DNA of 64,000 nucleotides. Origin: Salaquimonas pukyongi. Lineage in GTDB: Bacteria; Pseudomonadota; Alphaproteobacteria; Rhizobiales; Rhizobiaceae. The first letter of the stretch is position 1; every line of letters starts with the position of its first letter. The position numbers were made by a program, and so were the translations under genes. The notes beneath the pieces were generated by a model, which worked only from the letters and a program-made list of their open reading frames with translations, was not told the DNA's origin and made no database searches. Positions 1-7,837 of the stretch are shown here, in pieces. The DNA lies in the NCBI RefSeq assembly GCF_001953055.1, contig NZ_CP019044.1, positions 3,079,001-3,143,000 on the forward strand, read 5' to 3'.

Positions 1-56
1 GAATTCCAATGCGTCGAGTGGGCCGGCAGGTTCTTTGGCGGGATCAACGTGCAGTG

Positions 57-884
57 CTATCCGCAAAATGCCCGCGTCAGGGGGGATCGGGCATCCACCA
101 GGCCATCGATGACGTCGAAATGGTGCCGGTCGGGCTCTTCAACATGGGTGATACGGGCATCAAGGCCGTGCCAGACAGCCGCCAGCAACAGGTTCTGGCG
201 AACAAATTCCGAGCGCTCCGCCGCCCCCACCCAGCACACCACATCCGCACCGGCAACCGGCTCCAGCAGGGCAGGGCTTTCCTTTGCCGCATCCTTGTCC
301 GTCAGCTTCAATACGTCGTTGATCTTGAGGCGGCAGAGCGGGCGCAGATCGGAAACCGGTGAAATGGAAAGCGTTTTCTCAATGCGGGTTTGAACGGATT
401 TTTTCAGCGGCGATGCCTTGCAGACCATCCGTGCCACCAGATGCCCTCCTGCGGAATGGCCCGCCAGCCGGATCGGGCCCTTGATGCCCCGTGCGGCAAA
501 TTCAACGCCTGCGGCCACTTCCCTGGTTATTTGCGGTATTCCGACCGCCGGACACAGTGAATAGGACGGCATTGCCACGATCCAGCCGGAAGCCAGCGGG
601 CCTTCAGCAAGATGGGACCAGAACGACCGGTCAAAACGCATCCAGTACCCGCCATGGACAAAGACGGCCAGGCCCTTCGGCTCGGTTTCAGGATAGAACA
701 GGTCAAGCCGGTTGCGCTCGCCCGGGCCATAGGCAACATCCAGCATTGCCCGGCCTTGCTTGCTCAGCGCTTTTCGAAACCGGGCAGCCTGCTTCGGCCA
801 GCGCTTGATGAAACCGTCCGCCCCGGGAATGTGATCGGCATTGGCATAGGCATCATCCCAGTCGGAAATCGGAAAAAACTGCAT
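57..884 (-). CDS. Alpha/beta hydrolase, arylformamidase-like
   Basis: A 275-residue protein of the alpha/beta hydrolase fold. It has the HGGYW oxyanion-hole motif seen in kynurenine formamidase and esterase-like relatives, and a GHSAGG nucleophile elbow that supplies the catalytic serine; a late histidine (RHHFDV) is a candidate third triad member. The ATG at 884 was chosen because the longer reading would run into the upstream gene. It begins 10 bases after the end of the DmsC-type anchor gene on the same strand, so it is probably the last gene of the molybdoenzyme operon. Substrate unknown; kynurenine formamidase is possible, but no other kynurenine gene is nearby. Confidence 0.8.
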   Translation of the reverse strand: MQFFPISDWDDAYANADHIPGADGFIKRWPKQAARFRKALSKQGRAMLDVAYGPGERNRLDLFYPETEPKGLAVFVHGGYWMRFDRSFWSHLAEGPLASGWIVAMPSYSLCPAVGIPQITREVAAGVEFAARGIKGPIRLAGHSAGGHLVARMVCKASPLKKSVQTRIEKTLSISPVSDLRPLCRLKINDVLKLTDKDAAKESPALLEPVAGADVVCWVGAAERSEFVRQNLLLAAVWHGLDARITHVEEPDRHHFDVIDGLVDARSPLTRAFCG

Positions 885-894
885 GTGTCGGGCC

Positions 895-1812
895 TCAGTA
901 ATAAAGCGAAACCGCGTGCTTTGCTTCGGCAAAGAACAGCCAGCGCTCGGCGAACAGGCCTGCCATCATGCAGACAAAGCCGATCAGGAACAAGATGGCG
1001 GGCTGACCTGTTCCCATGGCGATAAACGTTAGTGTCAGGGGAAGGCCGAGGCCGAGGAAAAGCGCTATAACGCGCAGCTTTCTCGCATGCTTTCGGCCAA
1101 TCTGATGTACCATTTCCCGGGTAAGATAGTTTTCGCCGGTATGCGGCCTTTCAAGGAGCCTGACCGTTCCCAGATGACCGAGCCCAGTTGCTGTTCCGGT
1201 GTCGGAACCGGTTTGGGTAAAGCCGATCTGCCCGGCGTGGTTCCACCAGATGAATTTGACCGCCCACGCGATGACCAGCAAGGCTGCCGTCCAAAGCGCG
1301 ACCGGAAACCCGAACAGGCTTTCGGCTGTACCGATCCCGGCCGTCAGCAAGGCGCTGGAGGCAAGGGCAAAAGCCAGATAGCAGGCCGGAGTCCAGTTGG
1401 TATGCCAGTTCGGTACGGTCTTGAGCTGACCGTAGATCATGGCCGTGGCGAACACGGTTATGGCAGCCAACAGCGACACGGCAAATCCGAGCCAGATCCA
1501 GCGCTCACTGGTCAAAATCCACACCAGTGCGTAAATGCCGAACAGCACCATGGTCGCAATCGCCAGAACACCTTCCCGCGAAAGCCAGGAAGAGCGCCAC
1601 TGCGACAGCGCCCGCCACGCACGCTCAGGGTGCCCCAGATGAAAAGTGGATGAAATCAGCCCTGCAACGGTCAGTCCGCCTGCCAGCAAGGCTATCAAAA
1701 ATGCTGCCAGCGGGCCGTCAGGCATCGGCCAACCGAGCCCCAGCAGAAAGATCGTTCCAAGTCCCGCGCCGGACATGACGGTAAAGAAGATGACGGATAT
1801 GGCTGGATGCAT
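895..1812 (-). CDS. soeC: DmsC-family membrane anchor, SoeC-like
   Basis: This 305-residue integral membrane protein has about eight hydrophobic segments and the FHLGHPERAWRA signature after the second helix, typical of the DmsC/SoeC anchor family. Such subunits hold the iron-sulfur and molybdenum subunits at the cytoplasmic membrane and exchange electrons with the quinone pool. It starts two bases after the stop of the ferredoxin-type gene, so translation is probably coupled. The symbol rests on resemblance of the catalytic subunit to SoeA of sulfite-oxidising alphaproteobacteria; a DMSO-reductase-like role cannot be excluded. Confidence 0.82.
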   Translation of the reverse strand: MHPAISVIFFTVMSGAGLGTIFLLGLGWPMPDGPLAAFLIALLAGGLTVAGLISSTFHLGHPERAWRALSQWRSSWLSREGVLAIATMVLFGIYALVWILTSERWIWLGFAVSLLAAITVFATAMIYGQLKTVPNWHTNWTPACYLAFALASSALLTAGIGTAESLFGFPVALWTAALLVIAWAVKFIWWNHAGQIGFTQTGSDTGTATGLGHLGTVRLLERPHTGENYLTREMVHQIGRKHARKLRVIALFLGLGLPLTLTFIAMGTGQPAILFLIGFVCMMAGLFAERWLFFAEAKHAVSLYY

Positions 1813-1814
1813 TG

Positions 1815-2570
1815 TTATCCAAGCCCCTCAAGTGCCCGGTCGATCCAGCCGAGCAGGCCTTCATCGGCTTTCGGCACGACAGCTGGCGCCAGTGCGGCTT
1901 CCTTGCCTGGCAGTGTTTTTGGCCGCGGTGGCAGGTATTTGTTGACCGGCCGTGTTTCCATCTCTGCCATGAGGTCGATGCCTCCGCGCTCCGCGGTCAT
2001 TCTGGATACACTGGAATGAGGATCGGCAAAGTCGCCGAAATGGCGGGCATTGGCGGGGCAGGTTCTCACACAGGCTGGTGTGCGGTCGATCTCCGGCAGG
2101 TTTTCATTGTAGATGCGATCGACACACAAGGTGCATTTCTTCATCACGTTCTCGACCGGATCCATCTCCCGTGCGCCATAGGGACAGGCCCAGGCACACA
2201 AGCCGCAACCGATGCATATGTCTTCCTCGACCAGCACGATGCCGTCATCGGTTCGTTTGTAGCTGGCGCCGGTCGGACACACCGTGACACAGGGCGCCTG
2301 TTCGCAATGAAGGCAGGATTTCGGGAAATGCACAATCTGCGCCTGCGCCCCCTTCTGGGCGTCCTGCGGCGTGATCTCAAAGGTATGGATGCGGTTGAGC
2401 CAGGCACCGGACGGATTGTCGCCATAAGGCTCGGTATCGGCCAGCGGCGCCCCATAGCCACCTGTATTCCATTCCTTGCAGTTCACCACACAGGCATGAC
2501 AGCCGACGCAAATGTCGAGATCGATGACAAGACCGAGTTTCTTGCCGGTCGTTTCCGGAAGGCTTGTCAT
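1815..2570 (-). CDS. soeB: Four-cluster ferredoxin subunit (DmsB/SoeB-like)
   Basis: A 251-residue iron-sulfur subunit with four cysteine groups: CVGCHACVVNC near the N terminus, CLHCEQAPCVTVC, CIGCGLCAWAC, and a last group spread over CTLC and ACVRTC. This is the DmsB/NrfC/SoeB arrangement for four [4Fe-4S] clusters that carry electrons between the molybdenum site and the membrane anchor. Its start codon overlaps the stop of the LysE-type gene in an ATGA, and its stop is two bases from the anchor gene, so it sits in a tightly coupled operon. Confidence 0.88.
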   Translation of the reverse strand: MTSLPETTGKKLGLVIDLDICVGCHACVVNCKEWNTGGYGAPLADTEPYGDNPSGAWLNRIHTFEITPQDAQKGAQAQIVHFPKSCLHCEQAPCVTVCPTGASYKRTDDGIVLVEEDICIGCGLCAWACPYGAREMDPVENVMKKCTLCVDRIYNENLPEIDRTPACVRTCPANARHFGDFADPHSSVSRMTAERGGIDLMAEMETRPVNKYLPPRPKTLPGKEAALAPAVVPKADEGLLGWIDRALEGLG

Positions 2571-3211
2571 TTTGCAGGTCTTTCCAGAGCGGCCGCTTGC
2601 GGGCTGGCGATATCCTTCATGGCCAGCAGGATAGCGGCGATGATCATGAAAACACCGGAAAGCCGGTTGGCCCAGGCATGAAACCGGCCGCCAAGCCTAG
2701 CCGTCAGTTTTTCCGCCGCCGCACCCATCATCAGCAGGATGGCACCATCAATGATGAGATAGGTCGCGCCCAGAATAACGATCTGCCGGGTAAGGGGCGC
2801 GGCAGGATCGATGAATTGGGGAAACAGCGCGGCAAAAAATACCACCGCATAGGGGTTGGCTGCAGACGTGATGAACCCCTGACGGAAAAGATGCCCTTTC
2901 TTGGCCGGAACGGCGGCTTTCGACGAACCGGAGCGGATTGCACGGATGCCGAGCCAGACAAGATAGGCGACGCCAAACCACTTGATAACAAAAAAGAACC
3001 CTGCCGAAAGATGAATAAGACCGGCAAGACCGAACCCCGCAATGGCAATTTGCAGCGAATTTGCACTCAGGTCACCGGCCATGGTGGGCATCGCATTGCG
3101 CACATCATATCGCATGGAATGGGCGATGAAGAGCAACTGGCTTGGTCCTGGCGGATGAACGAAAAAGACCAGCACCGTTGCCAGATAGGCAAGATAGATT
3201 TCCAGCGTCAT
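2567..3211 (-). CDS. LysE-family translocator inside the soe operon
   Basis: A 214-residue membrane protein of the LysE/RhtB amino-acid exporter superfamily, recognised by the PPGPS motif in the first hydrophobic segment and about six membrane segments. The ATG at 3211 was chosen because it overlaps the soeA stop as ATGA and has an AAGGAG about eight bases upstream; its own stop overlaps the soeB start the same way. It therefore lies between the catalytic and electron-transfer subunits of one enzyme, on the same strand and translationally coupled. Cargo unknown; a small amino acid or a sulfonate-derived product is a guess from context. Confidence 0.85.
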   Translation of the reverse strand: MTLEIYLAYLATVLVFFVHPPGPSQLLFIAHSMRYDVRNAMPTMAGDLSANSLQIAIAGFGLAGLIHLSAGFFFVIKWFGVAYLVWLGIRAIRSGSSKAAVPAKKGHLFRQGFITSAANPYAVVFFAALFPQFIDPAAPLTRQIVILGATYLIIDGAILLMMGAAAEKLTARLGGRFHAWANRLSGVFMIIAAILLAMKDIASPQAAALERPAK

Positions 3212-6069
3212 TTGCTCCACTCCTTGCCATATTCCAGATTGGCACCGTCAGCACTCACGGGGCTTGACTGGGCATCGAATTGCGGCAGGCTTACCGCTTC
3301 TCCCGCTTCCGCCTTTTCAACCCGCACCCTCAAATCGAACCATGCTGCCTGGCCGGTTATCGGGTCGGAGTTCGACCAGCGATGGCCGTCGCCCTTGGGC
3401 GGCAGCAATTCGTTGATGATGTGATTGAGCAGGAAACCCCTGGTTGCCTCCGGTGCCCCCGGCGACAGCGTCCAGGCCCCCTTGCGCTTGCCGATGGCGT
3501 TCCAGGTCCACAGAGTCTTTTCGTTGACCGCCCGCATGGGAGCAACCGGCACCTTGATGCGGCCATGGGCGGAGACGATCCAGGCCCAGTCTCCCTGCTC
3601 AAGACCCAGTTCATCACAAATCGCCTGGGGAATATACATGGGGTTGGAGCCGTGAATCTGGCGCAGCCAGGCATTCTGCGATCCCCAGGAATGATACATC
3701 GCCGCCGGGCGTTGTGTCAGGGCGTGAAAGGGATACTCCGCTTCGTCTACGGCCGTTCCCTCGAACGGCGGATACCAGGCCGGCAGGGGGTCGAAACAAT
3801 CACGTATGCGGCTTCGATAGCGTTCCGGCGGGATGGGCTCTGTCTTGCCCTCTGCACACAACTGAAACTTCCGCAGCGGTTCCAGATACAGTTGAAAGAT
3901 GTTTTCCACCGGGCTGTCCTGCAGCCCCATTTCAACCGCCCAGTCCTGCCAGGCCTTGTTGGCATGCTTGAAATAATGCGCCTCGGCGGGGACATGGGTT
4001 TCACAAAACCCGCCATTTTCGATATAGCGGCGGAGCTGGTTCCGATTGGGTTCGCCGCGCCCGGTTTTCCCGCCATCTTCCCCGCGCCAGCCCGACAGTG
4101 GACCAACCCCCGGCTTGCGCTGATGATTGACGATGTAATCGGCATAATCTGCAAACTTGGCTGTGCCGTCCTCTTTCACCATGCCTGGCAGGCCAAGCCG
4201 TGCACCCAGATCCAGCAGCACGGACTGAAAGCCGCGCACGTCACGGTCTGGCTCCAGCACCGGCCAGCGGATGGCATCGCACATCGCTTCGGGCTCGCTG
4301 ATCGGCCGGTCAAGCAGTGAAATGGCATCATGGCGCTCCAGATAGGTGGTATCCGGCAGCACCAGATCGGCAAAAGCCACCATCTCCGAAGCATAGGCAT
4401 CGCTGTAGATGAGCCGCGGGATAACGTATTCGCCGCTCTCATCCTTGTCGGTGAGCATTTTCATCACGCTCTGCGTGTTCATGCTCGAATTCCACGACAT
4501 GTTGGCCATGTACATGAACAGCGTATCGATGGGGTAGGGGTCGCCCGCATGGGCGTTGGCGATCACCATGTGCATCAGCCCGTGTGCGGACATCGGCGCA
4601 TCCCACGAGAACGCCTTGTCGACGCGCTTTGCCGATCCATCCTCGTTGATCAGCAGATCTTCCGGCCCGCGAAGAAAGCCGAGATGCGGCCCCGGCAACG
4701 GTTCGTGGGGCAGGTTTCCGGCATGCGGCTTGGGCTGGGCAGCTACCGGGCGCGGATAAGGCGGCTTGAAGCGAAAGCCGCCCGGCGTGTCGATCGAGCC
4801 GAGCAGTATCTGCAAAAGGTGGATCGACCGGCAGGTTTGAAAACCGTTGGAATGGGCGGAAATACCGCGCATGGCATGAAAGGAAACCGGCCGCCCAATC
4901 ATCTTTTCGTGCCGTTCGCCCTTCATGTCAGTCCAGGGCTGGTCGACAACCACCTGCCGTTCAAAGGCCGCTTCGGCGAGTTCGGCTGCCAGCCGTCTGA
5001 TCTGTACTGCCGGCACGCCGGTAATGCTGCTTGCATGTTCCGGCCTGTATTCGTCGGCAAGATATTTGCGCGCCAGCAATTCGAACACCGGAATAGCATT
5101 GCGGGCGGACCTGCCCCGCCCGAGCTTTGTCACTCCCTTCAGGTGCGGACGCACATCCTTCTTGTTGTAGGCAACCGGCCTGCCGCTTCTGCGGTCGATG
5201 ACCAGCGCATTGCCCTGCTTGTCGCGGGCAAACAGCCCGTGATCGGCCCCGCCTGGATTGTCGATCACCAGCCAGGGTGCATTGGTGTAGCGGATCAGAT
5301 AGTCGAGATCGACCTTTCCGGCCTTCAGCAGTTCATGGACGATCGACAGCACGAACATGCCGTCGGTTCCGGGCGTGATGCCCACCCACTCATCGGCGAT
5401 GGCGTTGTAGCCGCTGCGCACCGGATTGACGCCGACAATCTTCTTGCCGCGTGCCTTGAGCCTGGAAAGGCCGAGCTTGATGGGGTTGGAATCATGATCC
5501 TCGGCCACGCCGAAGATCATGAAATACTCCGATTTTTCCCAATCTGGCGACCCGAACTCCCAGAACGCACCGCCAAAGGTGTAGATACCGCCCGCCGCCA
5601 TGTTGACCGAGCAGAACCCCCCATGAGCGGCAAAGTTGGGCGTTCCGTATTGCTGCGCCCACCAGCCGGTCAGCGACTGGCTCTGGTCGCGTCCGGTAAA
5701 AAAGGCAAGCTTGCGCGGTTCACTGTTTCGGATGTTCGAAAGCCACTGTGTGGCGATGGATAGGGCTTCCTCCCACTCGATTTCCTGGAACTTGCCCTCG
5801 CCGCGCTCGCCAACCCGCTTCAGCGGTTTCTTCAGCCGGGCCGGCGAATAATGTTGCATGATCCCTGCCGAACCCTTGGCGCACAAAACCCCCTTGTTGA
5901 TGGGATGATCGCGATTGCCCTCGATGTAACGGATTTTCGGCTTGCCATCGGCACCGTTGCGAAGGTGCACATTGATGCCGCACCGGCACGCGCACATGTA
6001 GCAGGTGGTTTTGCGCACCTCATCTGACACATGCGGCGATGGTTCCACCCTGGCGGCGGGCACAGACAT
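3208..6069 (-). CDS. soeA: Molybdopterin oxidoreductase catalytic subunit (SoeA-like)
   Basis: A 953-residue DMSO-reductase-family enzyme. Cysteines C23, C26, C30 and C63 form the N-terminal [4Fe-4S] site (CYMCACRC ... GVLCAKG). C153 in HGGFCSVNM lies where the molybdenum ligand is expected. The C-terminal third resembles the molydopterin dinucleotide-binding domain (about residues 800-920). The N terminus resembles SoeA, the cytoplasmic sulfite dehydrogenase that feeds electrons to quinone, and I see no twin-arginine signal, which agrees. The ATG at 6069 follows a GGGAAGGG purine run. It is first in a five-gene operon running leftward. Confidence 0.85.
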   Translation of the reverse strand: MSVPAARVEPSPHVSDEVRKTTCYMCACRCGINVHLRNGADGKPKIRYIEGNRDHPINKGVLCAKGSAGIMQHYSPARLKKPLKRVGERGEGKFQEIEWEEALSIATQWLSNIRNSEPRKLAFFTGRDQSQSLTGWWAQQYGTPNFAAHGGFCSVNMAAGGIYTFGGAFWEFGSPDWEKSEYFMIFGVAEDHDSNPIKLGLSRLKARGKKIVGVNPVRSGYNAIADEWVGITPGTDGMFVLSIVHELLKAGKVDLDYLIRYTNAPWLVIDNPGGADHGLFARDKQGNALVIDRRSGRPVAYNKKDVRPHLKGVTKLGRGRSARNAIPVFELLARKYLADEYRPEHASSITGVPAVQIRRLAAELAEAAFERQVVVDQPWTDMKGERHEKMIGRPVSFHAMRGISAHSNGFQTCRSIHLLQILLGSIDTPGGFRFKPPYPRPVAAQPKPHAGNLPHEPLPGPHLGFLRGPEDLLINEDGSAKRVDKAFSWDAPMSAHGLMHMVIANAHAGDPYPIDTLFMYMANMSWNSSMNTQSVMKMLTDKDESGEYVIPRLIYSDAYASEMVAFADLVLPDTTYLERHDAISLLDRPISEPEAMCDAIRWPVLEPDRDVRGFQSVLLDLGARLGLPGMVKEDGTAKFADYADYIVNHQRKPGVGPLSGWRGEDGGKTGRGEPNRNQLRRYIENGGFCETHVPAEAHYFKHANKAWQDWAVEMGLQDSPVENIFQLYLEPLRKFQLCAEGKTEPIPPERYRSRIRDCFDPLPAWYPPFEGTAVDEAEYPFHALTQRPAAMYHSWGSQNAWLRQIHGSNPMYIPQAICDELGLEQGDWAWIVSAHGRIKVPVAPMRAVNEKTLWTWNAIGKRKGAWTLSPGAPEATRGFLLNHIINELLPPKGDGHRWSNSDPITGQAAWFDLRVRVEKAEAGEAVSLPQFDAQSSPVSADGANLEYGKEWSK

Positions 6070-6447
6070 TCGTTTTCCCTTCCCCTCTCGCGCATCTGTC
6101 GCGCACCGGCAGGCATTCCGGCTGCCGCCGGGTAGTATCCATATGGCCCGCCCGCCCGCAATACAAACCGGCAGGAGTGCCATTACGGTTTAGCGAACCT
6201 GCCTGCCCTTTTCGAAGCGCCACACAGCTGCCGATGCTGGGTCCAGAACCATTCCAACCATCCCCGGGTTTAATGATGACTGCCAGCATCAATCATCAAA
6301 GGGTGACAGCGAATTTGCTGGGATACAAGGCGCGATATGCAGGCTGCGTCTTTTCACTTGCAAGGGATTGGCCAGACAGTGCATGGGTATAATTCCACAA
6401 CAACAGGCCACAATAACGGGCCGCAAGGACGGGACGGAGGCAGCAGC
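6070..6447. other. Divergent intergenic region soeA / ridA
   Basis: These 378 bases separate the divergent soeA and ridA genes and must hold both promoters. A TATAAT hexamer lies at 6388-6393, about 55 bases before the ridA start, but the best -35-like sequence (TTGGCC, 6368-6373) gives a spacer of only 14 bases, so the promoter call is weak. I see no coding sequence, strong palindrome or riboswitch-like fold. Confidence 0.4.
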
Positions 6448-6915
6448 ATGGCGGATGCAATAGAAGCAAGGCTGGCGGATATGGGCATCGTATTGGCAGA
6501 GCCGCCCAAACCGGTGGCAAGCTATGTCGGCTTCGTGCGCCAGGACAATCTTGTTTTCGTTTCCGGCCAGTTGCCGCTGGCCGGGGGAAAACTGACCGCA
6601 ACCGGCCTGCTGGGCCGTGATGTCAGCCTGGAGAACGGCGCTGCAGCCGCCCGCCAGTGCGCCATCAACCTGCTGGCACAGATGAAAGCTGCCTGCGACG
6701 GTGACCTGGACCGGATTGCCCGATGTGTGCGTCTCGGCGGTTTTGTGGCCTCAACCCCCGATTTCACCGATCATCCCAAGGTGATCAACGGGGCATCGGA
6801 TTTCATCGGCGAAGCCCTGGGCGAAAAGGGCGCCCATGCCCGTGCCGCCGTTGGCGTTGCTGCCCTGCCGCTCAACGCCTGTGTTGAGGTTGAGGCGGTT
6901 TTTGCCGTTTCCTGA
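6448..6915 (+). CDS. RidA family protein
   Basis: A 155-residue member of the RidA/YjgF/UK114 family, of the longer alphaproteobacterial type with an N-terminal extension (AEARL..GI.L.. pattern) and the VFVSGQLPL core. Family members often deaminate reactive enamine/imine intermediates from PLP enzymes, but this subfamily lacks an assigned substrate. The ATG at 6448 has a GGAGG seven bases upstream. It stands alone on the plus strand between the soe operon and the convergent peptidoglycan-binding gene. Confidence 0.85.
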   Translation: MADAIEARLADMGIVLAEPPKPVASYVGFVRQDNLVFVSGQLPLAGGKLTATGLLGRDVSLENGAAAARQCAINLLAQMKAACDGDLDRIARCVRLGGFVASTPDFTDHPKVINGASDFIGEALGEKGAHARAAVGVAALPLNACVEVEAVFAVS

Positions 6916-6940
6916 ATGCACTCTATTGCCTTAGTGAAAA

Positions 6941-6960
6941 CGCCCGGATTGCTCCGGGCG
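6941..6960 (-). terminator. Rho-independent terminator
   Basis: Eight-base-pair hairpin CGCCCGGA-TTGC-TCCGGGCG. Read on the minus strand it is followed by GTTTTC, fitting termination of the peptidoglycan-binding gene; it may also stop ridA transcripts from the other side. Confidence 0.65.
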
Positions 6961-6994
6961 CTTGCAAAACAGGCTTGTCGTGTCTGTCTACCGG

Positions 6995-7543
6995 TTACGA
7001 GAACCAGCCCTTTACCCGGCTCCACAGGGACTTTTCCGGTGCTGCGTCCCCGGCATCGCCCTTGACGTATTCCGTGCCCTTGATTTCCGGCATCGGCTCG
7101 GCTTCAAAACCCTCCTCATCCGCGCGAAGCTCCGAATTCTGGATCGTTTCGGCGTTGAAGCTCGACTTGAAGGCATCAAGGCTGGCCAGCGTTTTGGGGC
7201 CTGCCATGCCGTCGGCCGCAAGGCCATTGGCTTCCTGATAGGCCATCACCGCCTTTTTGGTGCCAGGGCCATACCGGCCGTCAGCATCGATGCCCAAAGC
7301 CTCCTGAAGCTTTTTCACCAGATTGCCGCGCGAACCCACCCGCAACAGGACAAGTTCGTTCAAGCCCATGGCAGAGAACGTCTCCGGACCGGCAATGCCG
7401 TCGACCGCAAGGCCGTTTGCCTCCTGGAATTCCTTTACAGCCCGCTCGGTGCCGGGGCCGAAAATTCCGTCGTCGGAGACGCCGAGTTTCTGCTGAAGAC
7501 GCTTTACAGGGGCGCCGCTCATTCCCTTTTTCAGTACGGACAT
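6995..7543 (-). CDS. Tandem peptidoglycan-binding domain protein
   Basis: A 182-residue protein with two PG_binding_1 repeats (about residues 5-60 and 75-130), each with the repeat G..V..LQ..LG ..DG.FGPGT..AV..FQ..NGL..DG..G..T pattern. The remaining C-terminal 50 residues are acidic and low-complexity. No signal peptide is evident, which is odd for a wall-binding protein; it may be exported by an unrecognised route or act on imported or viral wall fragments. The ATG at 7543 has an ideal AGGAGGAAA just upstream. It lies 18 bases from tRNA-Arg and ends at a clear terminator. Confidence 0.75.
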   Translation of the reverse strand: MSVLKKGMSGAPVKRLQQKLGVSDDGIFGPGTERAVKEFQEANGLAVDGIAGPETFSAMGLNELVLLRVGSRGNLVKKLQEALGIDADGRYGPGTKKAVMAYQEANGLAADGMAGPKTLASLDAFKSSFNAETIQNSELRADEEGFEAEPMPEIKGTEYVKGDAGDAAPEKSLWSRVKGWFS

Positions 7544-7561
7544 ACATTTCCTCCTGGCCGT

Positions 7562-7638
7562 TGGCGATCCCGGCAGGACTCGAACCTGCTACCTCAAGAT
7601 TAGGAATCTTGCGCTCTATCCTGATGAGCTACGGGACC
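7562..7638 (-). tRNA. tRNA-Arg (anticodon CCT)
   Basis: A 77-base cloverleaf with the CCA end encoded (7562-7564). The acceptor stem is GGTCCCG with CGGGATC (one G-U pair), the anticodon loop TTCCTAA sits on a CAAGA/TCTTG stem, and the T-arm is GCAGG-TTCGAGT-CCTGC. The anticodon CCT reads AGG. There is no sign of an integrated element at its 3' end, where the peptidoglycan-binding gene begins at once. Confidence 0.95.
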
Positions 7639-7837
7639 GGGGGCCTTCTGGTAACAAAAGCGGGTTGAGTTTCAAAGGGATTTGTCGGGGGTAAGACGGA
7701 TTGCGGTTCTGCCAAATGCAATCCAAGCCGATTTGGCCGCCACGCTTGCAGTTGACGCAAACTTTCTTTACTCCGCTCCTCAACTTCCCAAGGCGCCGCA
7801 GGCCATTGCGGCATGCAACAGATTTCCGGAGCAATTC

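Noticed and set aside
1-56. Coding-like reading on the minus strand left of the hydrolase stop
   Set aside because: Only 56 bases are visible and no start codon or family pattern can be supported.
4330-5763. Long open frame on the plus strand, antisense to soeA
   Set aside because: It is a shadow of the strongly coding minus strand in GC-rich DNA; it has no domain, start context or independent support.
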